DNA from: Tethya wilhelma
Lineage: Eukaryota; Porifera; Demospongiae; Tethyida; Tethyidae
Direction: 5' to 3'
Assembly: GCA_964030475.1 (NCBI GenBank)
Contig: CAXIPT010000009.1
Location: 2,662,812-2,726,811, forward strand
DNA: 64,000 bases
The position numbers were made by a program, and so were the translations under genes. The notes beneath the pieces are model-generated. The model was not told the origin of the DNA. It saw nothing but the letters and a program-made list of their open reading frames with translations, and searched no databases. Positions within the stretch are counted from its first letter, which is position 1, and every line of letters starts with the position of its first letter. Positions 53,344 through 64,000 of the stretch are shown here, in pieces.

Positions 53344-54399
53344 AGTGAGTTAGCTGTGTATCTGTGTGTGTGTTCGTGTTGGACGTATATTGGTCGTTTG
53401 TAGACCTTGCCAAATTTGCCCAGCTGGTGGGTTGCCATGCAGAAGGAAGACAAAAAGATAGTTTTTTCCCCCTGCATATAATAGTAGCTCATACAAAGAG
53501 TTTCAGGCTAGCCAGACTTTTCTATCCTGTAGCAAGAGACTGTTTGTATTTGTCTTTGAAACAAACTGCACTGAATTTGTATACCTAAAAATTCTTTGTT
53601 AAAAATGTAAGTTTGCCAGTAACCCTTGAGAGAGTATAAATTATCTCTGTAACAAGACTTGTATAGTAATTGTATATAGTAAGAAAAAGGTACTATAGTG
53701 TTTCCCTGTATCTGATAGCTTGTGCACTCATTTCACTTTGTATCCCAGCTGTATCTCTACAAGTGTACCCTAGTATATGCTGTGCTTCAATTTGCCTACT
53801 ACACTCCATTGCTTGTTTGCCACACCTAGAGTCACTAGTGCAGTGGCCTGGTTCTATGGCTATATACTTACACTACATTTTAATTTGCTCATACTTGGGA
53901 AGGCTGTGTGTGTTGTGCCATATGTGCTCAACTGTCTGTGAATGCAATGGCAACTGTAGTTAATCTACCTGTACAGACAGCACAACTATGTGTTATGATA
54001 CTGCATAATTCTGTGCATGCATGCTTGTCTTCTATGTGTGTGTGTTGCATTTGAACTGGTCCTACTTTTCAAAACATTGTGTTCTACAAGTAGGTGTCAA
54101 GGACCCTTAAGAACAATACCCCCCCAAACCGCCTTATATGTTTTTACATACTACCTGACTTCTCAGTGCAGACATGTCTAGAAATATTATTATGCCCAAG
54201 CCCTCCCATACTGTCTGTATAGGTGTGGAAATTTGTTCTAGTGTGTAATTGTGTGTGTGGACACACTGGTGTCCAAAGTGTTTGAAATGGAGCAAATGCA
54301 ATTGACCTCATGTGATTTGACAGGCAAGAGTTTGGCAACATACTTGAGGGTTAGCCTTGAAGATAAAATTTTTTTTAAAGGTTATGACTGTAGCTACGT

Positions 54400-54401
<2 letters not shown>

Positions 54402-54441
<40 letters not shown>
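54402..54441. repeat. (TG)n microsatellite
   Basis: About 20 TG units. Confidence 0.9.
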
Positions 54442-54444
<3 letters not shown>

Positions 54445-55107
54445 TACAGAATAGCCTTGCTGTGCATATATTATTACAGAAATAGGGAAATTATCCTAAC
54501 AATATATTTATTCCTGACGCTGTCAATTGGGTGCTTCCCAAGGAAATGAAGAGTTGTGTGTTTGCTTCATCCATCCTCTATATATGCAGTGGGTGCTATT
54601 GTACAAGCACTCATCTGTATCGTTGGTGTATCTAATGGGTTTATACTTGTTACCTCTTCCAGGCATATGTGTTGATTCGTTTTGCACTTTGAGGTTATAA
54701 TTTCCAGTGAGAAAGAAACACTAATATCACAGTAGCTTCATACGGAAGATCCTTCCTGGGTTATGTGTGTATAACAAAATTTTTGCAAACTGCAAAAGTT
54801 AAGTTACTGTATTATGGGAAAAAACTTTGAATGAGGCTACTATCTTGGTGTGTTGTTGAATACTGTGTGTTGCTGATGATTTATGTCAATGTGGTTGCAT
54901 ATCTTTGTATGGAAGTCCGAGATCACAGTTTTTGAGTGTCACTCGCCAAAAGGATACTTGGAATTTACAGTAGACCAGACTTCTTGTTATTCTTCCCCTT
55001 GTACTGGAACATCTTTCCCACTCTTAGCTCGACCCTTTGAGGGCTGCATGTTTGTTCAGAAGATGCTTGTGGATGCATGGCATCAGGTGTCCTTCCTGTG
55101 TCGTTAG

Positions 55108-55177
55108 TCACACACACACACACACACACACACACNGCCATGAAAATTTGGAGCTACAGCGACAAGGCTCTATATGT

Positions 55178-55214
<37 letters not shown>
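55108..55214. repeat. Two (CA)n tracts around an n
   Basis: CA runs at 55109-55135 and 55180-55214 flank a 45 bp unique stretch and the n at 55136. Confidence 0.85.
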
Positions 55215-55217
<3 letters not shown>

Positions 55218-55499
55218 AACACCTGGTAACTGTTTCAAAATTAACTATTTTGGAGTAGAATAATAATTTCTCTCTTTCTCTCACACACTCACTCAATCAA
55301 CATCTACAAACAAACATCTCAAAGGATACTCCACTCCAATGGCTACCTAAACTTGTTAGATGTGAGTTAGTGGTGAAGAACTAGTTCCTTTGACCAGAAG
55401 CCATCTTAGCTTCTTCCCAGGGCAATACTCTAATTAGTCTCAGTGGCTAGTGTGGTGTGTGTGAACCAGCTGTGTAGCTAGCACAAGGAGACAGCACCT

Positions 55500-55890
55500 T
55501 TTTTGTTTTCCTTTTTTATCAGTCAATCTGTTCCAATCTCTTTACTGTGTCTTGTTTGAGGTGATAGATAGCTCAGGGTTGATGTGTGTGCTGGCTTGTG
55601 TGCTTTTGAGCTTAGCACTGGGCAGACAGTACTTTTTATTGTTTTCTTTTTTTTTATCAGCCAATCTGTTCAATTTCTCCACTGTGTCTTGTTTAAGGTG
55701 ATAGATATAACCTAGGGTTGATACCTGTGCTGTGTGTGTGCTCTTGAACTTAGCACTGGGCAAACAGGATTATTTTTTTTGTTTTGTTTTTCTTTTTTTA
55801 TAGCCAATCTCCTCTCCATTGTGTCTTGTTTGAGGTGAGGGATATAGCCTTGGGTTGATGTGTTAGTAGTGGGATAAAAACCTTGCTTGT
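55500..55890. repeat. Tandem repeat, about 150 bp unit, three copies
   Basis: Each unit runs TTTTTATCAGCCAATCTGTT...ACTGTGTCTTGTTTGAGGTG ATAGATA...GGGTTGAT...CTTAGCACTGGGCA. Units start near 55505, 55650 and 55790 and are diverged; the last is partial. Confidence 0.8.
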
Positions 55891-56864
55891 TTTGTGTGTC
55901 TCTGTCCTCCTCTTGTTCCAGTACACAGCCACTTTGTAGCTTGGTATGATTTTCTTGGCATCCATCATTTCCTCAGGCTGTTGGTTTAGTGATACAAGCC
56001 ACATTTAGGCTTTTTTTGACCTAGTGATAATAAGAATGTGATGGTTGTTTATTTGCAACAGGTAGCAATAATAGCATACATCTACTGTCACTATATTACA
56101 TAATTTTTATTATGCATGTAAGTTAGTATTATTAGTCTGTTGCAAGCAAGACTGTGACTTCAGTAAGATAGATTTACCAAGTTATCGTAGCTCGGTTTGA
56201 GGCTGGTAATAAATTAAATTGTTCCAATTCTTCCATGCCTTTGATTCTCAGTCGTGGATATAATATATTATTTAAAGTACGACACAGAATTATTATCATT
56301 AGCATGTAATTCCATCCACTTATAATTGTCCCAGAGCTTGTAGAGATACTAGGATGGTACATATCATCCCATGATTGAACATCATTATCATATTGGGAAG
56401 TATTCATTGCGTGTAGGCAACATCTTCAGCCCACAGCAATTTCTACAGAATCCTTACTCTTCAGAACTTCTGAGCCGGCGCAGAGCCACATTGCCCGGTT
56501 GTGGCGAAACATTAATTCATAATGTGTCATCATTGTAGGCCACATTTAAACCTTATACCTCAACTAAGCCTTACAATAGTATCTACCATGCTGAAGTGTT
56601 TGTATATACAATACTGGCATATGTTGTTGGTTTCCTGGTTTCATCACAATGCTGAAAGTTTATATTCAGGATTCTGTTCACATGCGGTGCATATGTTCAG
56701 GTGCGTGGTACTGCTGTGATAACGTTTTTGCGTTCAGGTGTATTTGTGTTGTTATGAGAGTGTTGTTTTTGAGGATGGCGTAAGTATGTATAGTATCTGT
56801 GCTACCTCTTTCAATGCTCTATCTTTGTTTCAGCTTCACCTTTTGCTTAGCGTCTCTGTCTGTC

Positions 56865-56868
<4 letters not shown>

Positions 56869-56944
<76 letters not shown>
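56869..56944. repeat. (TG)n microsatellite
   Basis: About 38 TG units preceded by TGTC repeats. Confidence 0.9.
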
Positions 56945-56946
<2 letters not shown>

Positions 56947-59900
56947 GCAGTTATACGCTGCCCTCTTATTTCATTATTCTTATTCTTATAATGTCATTTT
57001 CTATTCCTGGATCACTGTTGCATAATACTGCAACTCTGTACTCGTGATCTCAAATTGAATTTAGTAGCTTTCACACACACGTGTGCGTGCACAAGTTCAC
57101 AAGTTCCTGAATCAAAGCCGATGAGCTTCCCGTATCCCAGAAATTTTGTTAAATCATTTCATGATTGGTAGTGGTTGGAGGCCTACCCACAGACTGCTGT
57201 CTGAGTGTGGTCAATGTCGAGCAATTACGTTCACATTATGTGTGGCTATCATCTTTGTGAGAATTTTATAATGTTCTCTTCTTTGCTTGATTTTATTTTT
57301 CTGACTAACAAGAGAAAATTATCTTGATCTCTGTAGCCTGCAACCTAAAGATGTCCTGTTATGGGTTAATTCTATTGTGGTGGTGCACTAACTCAACTAG
57401 TTGCTAGGCTACAAGCTTTTGTACTGTTAGTACCCACTTGAGTAGTCCTGGAAGCAAGGTTTAGTCACTTGGCTACAGTTCTACATAGGTTTGTAGCATC
57501 TAATAGGTGTAAAAGTACCAGTGTATTTAAGGTGTACATCTACGTATAGGTGCTATATGTTCCTGAATCGCACTTGCGTATAATTTGTCTGTGAGTCCTT
57601 AGGTGTGCCAACATTGAGCATGTGTTCACACCTGTTTTTTCATTCATGCTCGCCTTCAACCATCTGTAGGAGAGACTACCTTTCCTCTGCCAGTTTTAGC
57701 CAAGTTGTCAGATGGTCGTAGAGAAAGCCTAATTATGGGGATAAGACATAGCAAGTAAAGTAAAATTGTAATCTCATAAAAAAAGGACAATTACTATACC
57801 TCCCACAGATGAGTTGAACTTATTTTTTTGCTTTTCAAATGTCCCACTTTTTTTTTATAAAAAGTTTCATTGTATACATACATGCAGTCATACTAAAGTT
57901 TAGTGAAACTCATAAAATAATACTCCAAATACAGTGTACAGTACAAACTGAGTTGTGTGCTACTATTCTTCTAATGTGGAATGAGCTGTTGTACCCTTAT
58001 CACTCATTAGTGTGTGAAGAGGAATGCCACATGTTATGGAGCACAACATGTGTACATGTGGGACATGGTTAAATGGGTATAGGTGACCTTTTATAGGATA
58101 TATTTACTGTGGGTAACCATGGTGACCAAACCACTCTAGAGTAAATCAGTGCAATAGTTTAGATAAAAAGTGCCCAAGTGTTATTCATTGTCTGCAGTGC
58201 CACATGGAACCAGGTTATGTTGTGTCCTATTGTGTAAGAAAGTGGACACTTGAGTAGTAAACAGTAGCTATGTATGCTGGTGCTGAATTGGCAGCTAGAC
58301 TATAACGTCAGATTACTGTACTCTTGGACACTGATTTATATATAGTAGTAAAAATTTTGAAATAATTTTTTTTTTTTTGTATTTTATTTTCTTGAAGATT
58401 GATGTGCCATGTTGAAATGCATATACCATAATGGATGATCTATTGACTATGGCAATAATAAAGAGCCTTGTTGCCTATTTAGACATTGGCTATAAATGGA
58501 CCCTGTGTTTCTATTACCATTTCCATATACACGTTCCTCACACGCTTGCCATTCTTTTACTGAACAGTGTGTGTGTATACACTACACTCTGCAATTTTTA
58601 ATTTGTGTGTGTCAACATTACACGAACACCATTTTCTCTTGCCATCTACACATCATGTGATTCACCAGCGCCAGGATACGCCCCATTGATCACTAATCAA
58701 TTGCTAAGTGGATCATATTATTCCCATTACCCATTATGGTATGTGATTACAAGACCTCCTTGCAATAGGGTATGTAGTGTAACAGCGGGGCATGTAGCTA
58801 TTCATTGCCTGGGTCCATATTGGACATGTTTCAAGTCTAGATTTGGTGGTTGCCTGCATGCCAATTTAATTTGCAAAGTTCAAATGTCTGTTCATTCTAG
58901 ACATGTCTAGCTACTTGTAACCTATTCTTTCTCCCATTGTTTTTACTTGTAATTTTTTTGCTTTAGGCACAGCATGCATGTATGTCAAGCATGTATGCAT
59001 TGTCTATTGTTTCTAAGAGCAGACAGCTAGCTTACAAGGTTTTGGCAAAGCTTGTGACTATACACATTGGTATGTTATTGAGGCCTATATATTTGCTAGC
59101 AGGAAGGTACTGCATACATATGTGATGCGATCATGCAATTGAGAATGTCCAAACAGCATCCAATTTGTGATTTTAAGGGCTAGAATCCACAATCAGTAAT
59201 AGCACGATTTATGCATCAATGTACACTGAAGCAACAGTTCACTTTCAACGAATGTTTGGAAAGTAAGTTATTGGAGGACTTCAACGTCAACAACAACAGC
59301 ATCATGATAAAATGACCGACTGTTTGCAAGTGATGTACAAAGATAACACAGCATCAAAACAAACTTCTGTAAAGTATAATATTTTGGGAGATATCTCAAT
59401 AAACACCAAGAAAGTCGACGCAATTTTTAAGATATATACATACTTACACACACACACAAAATGGCTGCATCAAAGCAACTCAAAAAAAAAAGATATGAAA
59501 AGCATCTTTCATAAACAAACCCAAAACTGTGGTGTATCCTAAATTCATGCTCAGGTACAGCACACCAATCAAGCTCGCAGTCAGGGGAGCAGGCGAGTGT
59601 TTGTTCAATCGTTCATGGGTGGTATTTCCATTCTTGTTCTTTTCTTGTGCAATGATCGCGAAACCGATGTTGCTGACTTGTGTGCTCGTGTTGCTTTACA
59701 TATAGATATGTAGTTTTTGTTACTATCTGGTAGCAGCTACATATAATTTCTAGCCTGTTTTGAGTTACTTTCTTCAAGGGGGTATCTAGCTGTCTTTCAT
59801 GTGTGTTGGATGTAGTTCTGATGTAATTGAACAGGAAAAATGTTACACAAAAGATGTATTGTTGTAGCGAAAAAATATCCCAAAAGAGCAACAATCAAAG

Positions 59901-60533
59901 TCAATCTCAAGACAACTTCTACAATTGATTGTGAATTTAGAACGAAATCTAGACCTTTCAAACAATATAATTTTTGCAAAATAATTATCCATGCAGATAT
60001 CCAGGAAATATGGTTTTTTAGACCTCAAGCTCTCTAGGTCTGTGAATGCATACTATGTTGTGTGTACGTTTCCATAGTAACCTGTAGTCACCATAGCAAC
60101 CCATACCATTCCAGCTGCAGTGATGCTGGGACTCACTCACCCAATGGATGAGTAGAGGTACATGAATGGCTGCAAATTAGACACTGGGTCCACAATAGAT
60201 TATCACCAACCTCATGTTCTGCTCAATTTGTTCACTGTCAGATGTTCCAAACCTTGGTCTGTGATCTAATTTCTAAGATATTGTTGTCCAAAGATTTGGA
60301 TACACGTTGAACCATCCACTGTGTACTATAGTACATTAATTTATGATATTTTTTTGCTGCATAATAATATAAAGTGCATTGGACTGTATGTTGCACCATC
60401 AATTGAATTAAGGTTGAATTGACATCCTGTTTGTTGGTTGGTAGTATTTGGCACAGCATGCAACTTGAGCTCAGGTCAAAAAATAGTGATGTGTTTCTCT
60501 CTTCAGAAAGGGACTTTTTGATTTCATATTAAG

Positions 60534-60535
<2 letters not shown>

Positions 60536-60570
<35 letters not shown>
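60536..60570. repeat. (CA)n microsatellite
   Basis: About 17 CA units. Confidence 0.9.
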
Positions 60571-60574
<4 letters not shown>

Positions 60575-60936
60575 AGTATCAGAACACATTTTAACTTAGT
60601 TTAGGTCGCACCCTGACGTGGTCTATCCGATTAAGCCAAACCTTTAGCTACTAATTGCACCTGTGTACCCTCTAATCTGTACCAACCTCAGCACACACTG
60701 GTACTGCTTCATCACTGTGCTGTATGCATGCTTTCTCTCCCACCTGGATGAACTTTCACTGCACATATGTGTGTGTGTGTGCAACTACATTATAGCACAT
60801 CATTGAGGGAAGGGTTGTAATGTGTCATAACCACTGATGCCAAAGTGTCTTGAGATTCAATAAGCATTATTCTTTTCACATCTTAAGTGCTGGTGTCTCC
60901 GTATTGATTGGGTTTAATGCCATGAGTACTGGTTGT

Positions 60937-60945
60937 GGTGTGTGT

Positions 60946-60998
<53 letters not shown>

Positions 60999-61011
60999 NC
61001 TGTGTGTGTGT
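60937..61011. repeat. (TG)n microsatellite with an n
   Basis: TG tract containing the n at 60999. Confidence 0.9.
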
Positions 61012-62394
61012 GACTGTTCACCTTTTATTCATGAATGCAATCTATTCACCTTTTTTGTTTTTGAATGAAATTTATACCTTGATGCAGCCATACAGCTGTG
61101 CTTGGATAATTCCTTTTCTTTCTCTCTTGTTTGAAACTCTGTGCCAATATTTACTTACACAATCACATCAGGAGGTCATAAGCTCGTAAGCTCCTGATTT
61201 CACCTACATATTGGTGCACTCTCTAGTGTATTTATTGTATTTTAGTTTGTATGGCATGTGTGTCTATTTGTGAGACAGACACATTGTTCCATCTGTCATT
61301 CTTGAAGCTAGCCATGGCCGATTCACTCGTTGAGCATTGCCAAGTGAGACAAAGAGAAACTTGTGTCACTGGTTGTGAAAGGATGTGTAGGAAGACATGT
61401 GAACTGCACACACACACATTACAGCTAGCTTATTATCAGCAAGTTTTTCAGACAACCATGCGTACACACCTTGCTTCCATTCCATGGGCTATAATGTCTA
61501 TCTATAACACACAGTGCATAGCATTATTATTGTATACAGTGCACAATCTTATATTATGTCTCCATCCTGTTCACAAATAGCTGATAGCGCTCTAAGGTAA
61601 TGCAACTGTATGTACATTATATAGTACAATAGTACATGACTGATGTAGGCTGTGTAATGAGATTACTCCTCTGAAGCGAACATACAATGTGTCAGTTTGA
61701 AATAAGATTGTTGGAAACGTTTGAAAATTTGCCCTTATACACCACTAACATGCCTCCTCCTACTATATCCTTTGGCTGTGCATATTTGTCCACTGAAAGC
61801 GGTTTAGTACGCTGTGTGCATGAATTATAGAGTCCACTTCAATAACATTTCAACAGCAGCGTTTTCTTTTGGTTGCTAATGAGAGTACAAATAGCTCACT
61901 CGTGTGTGGGAGGTGTATACGGACCTGGATTGCTCTGATGCTGTTAGACAGTGTCTCTTACTCCTACCTGCTGACAAATATGAGTCCCCATTGTAGTTCT
62001 TTGTGAGTGCTCGGTGATTGGTGCTGATGGAGCTGTGACTGTGTGTGTGGTGTTTATGCCAACGTGTGTACATGTCTCGTCTCATTTGTCCTTCCTCTAA
62101 TAGTGTCTATCCTGTGCCATTCTTTCACAACAAACAAAGCTGTATACAGTGTAGCTTATAAATAGTCAAAGAGCTAGGTAGGGAACAGTGGATTTAGAAT
62201 TGTCTCATATCAGTGTGTGTGCTCAAGTGTAGTTTGTGACTAGAAATTTCAAGTTCAATCAAAATAAAAAGTTTGCCTATAGTTTTTTTTTTGCTCGTTT
62301 TTTTCAACTCTTTTAATGTGTCTGTATTGTGTCATTGTTTTGTGCAGTTTGAAGTAGTCTCCATGACAACCAAAAAACCACACCCACCAAAAAG

Positions 62395-63097
62395 ATGAGT
62401 GTGGAGAATCTCACGGCTCCTCTACCTGAAGGGGCGGACACACCCTCTGAGTTGTCCGTCTACTGTACCCTCAAGCGACAAAGGAGCAAGAAGAATCAAC
62501 CCAAGACTATAATTAGAAGGGGCTCCCTCTCTCGACGAGGTAACGGGGATGGCGGTGAATCATACACGGGAACGAGAGTGTCCAAAGTGCCCGATCCGAC
62601 CGAATACGCTTTGAAGGTATGTGTGTACGCATTACTGTGTGTTATTGTTGTTTGTTTATGTGTGTGTTTAAAGCTGTTAGCATCATGTATGGTATTGGAA
62701 AACTTTGCAACGATTCGGTATATAAACAAGACAGGGATTATGTTATTTTGCTGGTGATGCTCGAGTGAGAAAACACAGATTTGTAGATGAATGTTAATGG
62801 ACGCACAAACGCACACACACCATCGTCACGATGTGCAGGATCTGAGCAAGAAACCAGCTCTTCCCAATGAAATCCATCTCGATCTCGAAGAAGCCAAACT
62901 GAGCGTGCAACAGACAACGACGGAGAAACCTCAGCTGAGTCAAAAGGCGTGGAACAGACTCAGTCGGAAACACAAGAGGAACATTGAAAAGGAGAGCGAG
63001 GATGGCTCCACCCCTGGAGGGGGGACTGAGAGTGGTGGGGCGGCCACTGGTGGCAGTGATGGTGTGGCAAGACAGGAGGGAGGAGCTGAGAGGAAAG
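62395..63097 (+). CDS. Unrecognised basic, low-complexity protein, 5' coding exons
   Basis: Two coding exons: 62395-62616 (exon begins at the acceptor 62347/62348; 74 codons, donor GTATGT) and 62839-63097 (259 bases, ending in phase 1 at GTAAGG). It starts MSVENLTAPLPEGADTPSEL. It has basic stretches (TLKRQRSKKNQPKT, RRGSLSRRGN, WNRLSRKHKRN), the latter two resembling kinase-phosphorylation or nuclear-localisation sites, and a glycine-rich tail (GGGTESGGAATGGSDG). No domain is recognised. The GC-richer, codon-biased look of these exons contrasts with the surrounding AT-rich DNA and supports coding. The gene continues beyond the window. Confidence 0.7.
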
Positions 63098-64000
63098 GTA
63101 AGGGAGAAATTTTTTTTAAAAAAATTGTGTATTGATGATTTTTTATTGTTGTTTGGTAGTTCTAATAGGACCAGTGTTTAGCTGTAGATTCACTGATTTC
63201 TAGTTGTCAGTTATTTTCTGTTTCGGTCTCAAAGTGTCTGTTTGTTAACCACCCTACTAGGTCAGTTTATAGCAATCTACACTGTAGCTGTTAGCTTATT
63301 GTGGAGGGCAAGTAATTATTCATGCTCAAATAGCTGTTTAGAGGTGTAGATTTCTAGAATTTTAGACGAACCTACCCCTGGGTGATTCACGTTTACAGAA
63401 ATGTGTGTGCATGTGCATGGATGCTGTTTTAATATTTGAGATAGTTTATATGTCAAGTGCAACCAATCTCTCCTTTTCTACCAGCTAGCTACAACTCCAT
63501 CTCAATGACTACAGCATATTTTTCAGCAACCCACTGATACTAACAGTTTACCTACATACACAGATAGGGCAATGTACAGCAATTGTTCTCTTGTCTTGTC
63601 TACCCCATTGTTACCACACTGACACTATGGCTACTCTACTTGGTGCCCCTCAATTCACACACCCAATAGCTTGTGGTGTCTGCTGTCTATCTGGCCTGCT
63701 TGGTTACACACACTCACTCTTGTTCTTCAGCCAACCTCTTTTGTACTGTGTTGTGTTGTTTGTTACAACCATGGTCCACCCTATTGCACACCTGGTGTTG
63801 TTGATAGATGGCTACATGGCCTGTTGTTTGTACCAGGCTAAGCCAAGCCAAGAAGCTTTAAGTTGTACATGCTCACTGCTGTTTTATTGTATGGAGGGTA
63901 AGATTTTTTTTGCTGACTCTGACACACACTCTGTGCATGTGTGTGTGGACGTGTAATACCATCTGGTGAAGCCTTAGCTCCTGCACTATACAACCAGTCG
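63098..64000 (+). other. Intron sequence to the window end
   Basis: No further exon is convincing, although an open frame at 63591-63956 exists; its cysteine- and leucine-rich composition and lack of splice context argue against coding. Confidence 0.4.

Larger units (their letters stand above)
53344..62347 (+). other. Large repeat-rich intron or intergenic region
   Basis: About 9 kb without supported exons. It contains TG/CA microsatellites, a three-unit tandem repeat (55500-55880), T-rich tracts, and single n characters at 55136 and 60999 within microsatellites. Reading frames here are mostly microsatellite-driven. Confidence 0.5.

Noticed and set aside
56738..57047. Open frames rich in alternating V and C
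   Set aside because: They are translations of the TG microsatellite.
59797..60037. Overlapping frames on both strands near 59.8-60.0 kb
   Set aside because: Composition is lysine- and isoleucine-rich as expected from AT-rich DNA, with no start or splice support.
63591..63956. 121-codon frame near the window end
   Set aside because: Hydrophobic and cysteine-rich by chance composition, with no splice sites linking it to the gene upstream.

Overview
This window is animal (metazoan) nuclear DNA. The genes have many short GT-AG introns and TATA-type promoters. The extracellular proteins are mosaics of sushi and Calx-beta modules. The AT-rich noncoding DNA is full of microsatellites, miniature inverted-repeat elements and dead transposons. 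The GLYAT-like array, the sponge-like compactness and the domain architectures suggest an early-branching animal, most likely a demosponge such as Amphimedon; that species guess is inference only. The sequence is a draft scaffold: there is one 450-base N run (19901-20350) and single n characters at 18016, 18138, 47541, 51966, 55136 and 60999, several of which are contig joins.

Layout. (1) 1.7-2.3 kb: a small secreted cysteine protein (minus strand, 3 exons), with a close paralogue at 24.4-24.9 kb; the pair brackets the first part of the GLYAT array. (2) 4.1-4.9 kb: a dead LINE reverse-transcriptase fragment that carries a micro-inversion. (3) 6.2-35.6 kb: a tandem array of five-exon glycine N-acyltransferase-like (GNAT fold) genes, all on the plus strand. 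Five copies are intact by splicing arithmetic (8754-11391, 11914-14325, 14444-16045, 25155-27351, 33349-35569). One is frameshifted (6867-8449) and three are relics (about 6285, 11517 and 16314-21230). A hAT-type element sits in one intron, a TTAA-flanked element splits a relic exon, and a small minus-strand membrane-protein gene lies on scaffold pieces inside the relic copy. (4) 25.1-32.0 kb and 33.3-42.4 kb are two copies of one segment: GLYAT gene, then folded hairpin repeats, then a TATA-driven intronless gene, then the 3' part of a minus-strand sushi gene. The intronless gene differs between the copies: an OB-fold/zinc-ribbon protein in the first and a degenerate DEDDh exonuclease-like protein in the second. 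The second copy keeps the whole 880-residue Calx-beta/sushi gene (40649-45558); the first keeps only a broken 3' end.

(5) 45.97-49.59 kb: TRMT6, the non-catalytic subunit of the tRNA m1A58 methyltransferase, divergent from the Calx-beta/sushi gene. Part of it is duplicated at an n and is probably an uncollapsed second haplotype. (6) 49.8-51.6 kb: two intronless secreted paralogues, the second cut by a palindromic element at a contig join. (7) 52.8-51.97 kb: a minus-strand adaptor-like protein with repeated YDD[IV] tyrosine motifs. (8) 53.2-64 kb: a short first exon, a roughly 9 kb repeat-rich intron, then two coding exons of an unrecognised basic protein that runs off the window.

The most unusual material is the set of seven repeats at 27.8-28.4 and 36.1-38.3 kb. 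They share a predicted multi-stem fold with compensatory stem changes, and they sit upstream of the two intronless genes whose products resemble nucleic-acid-handling proteins.
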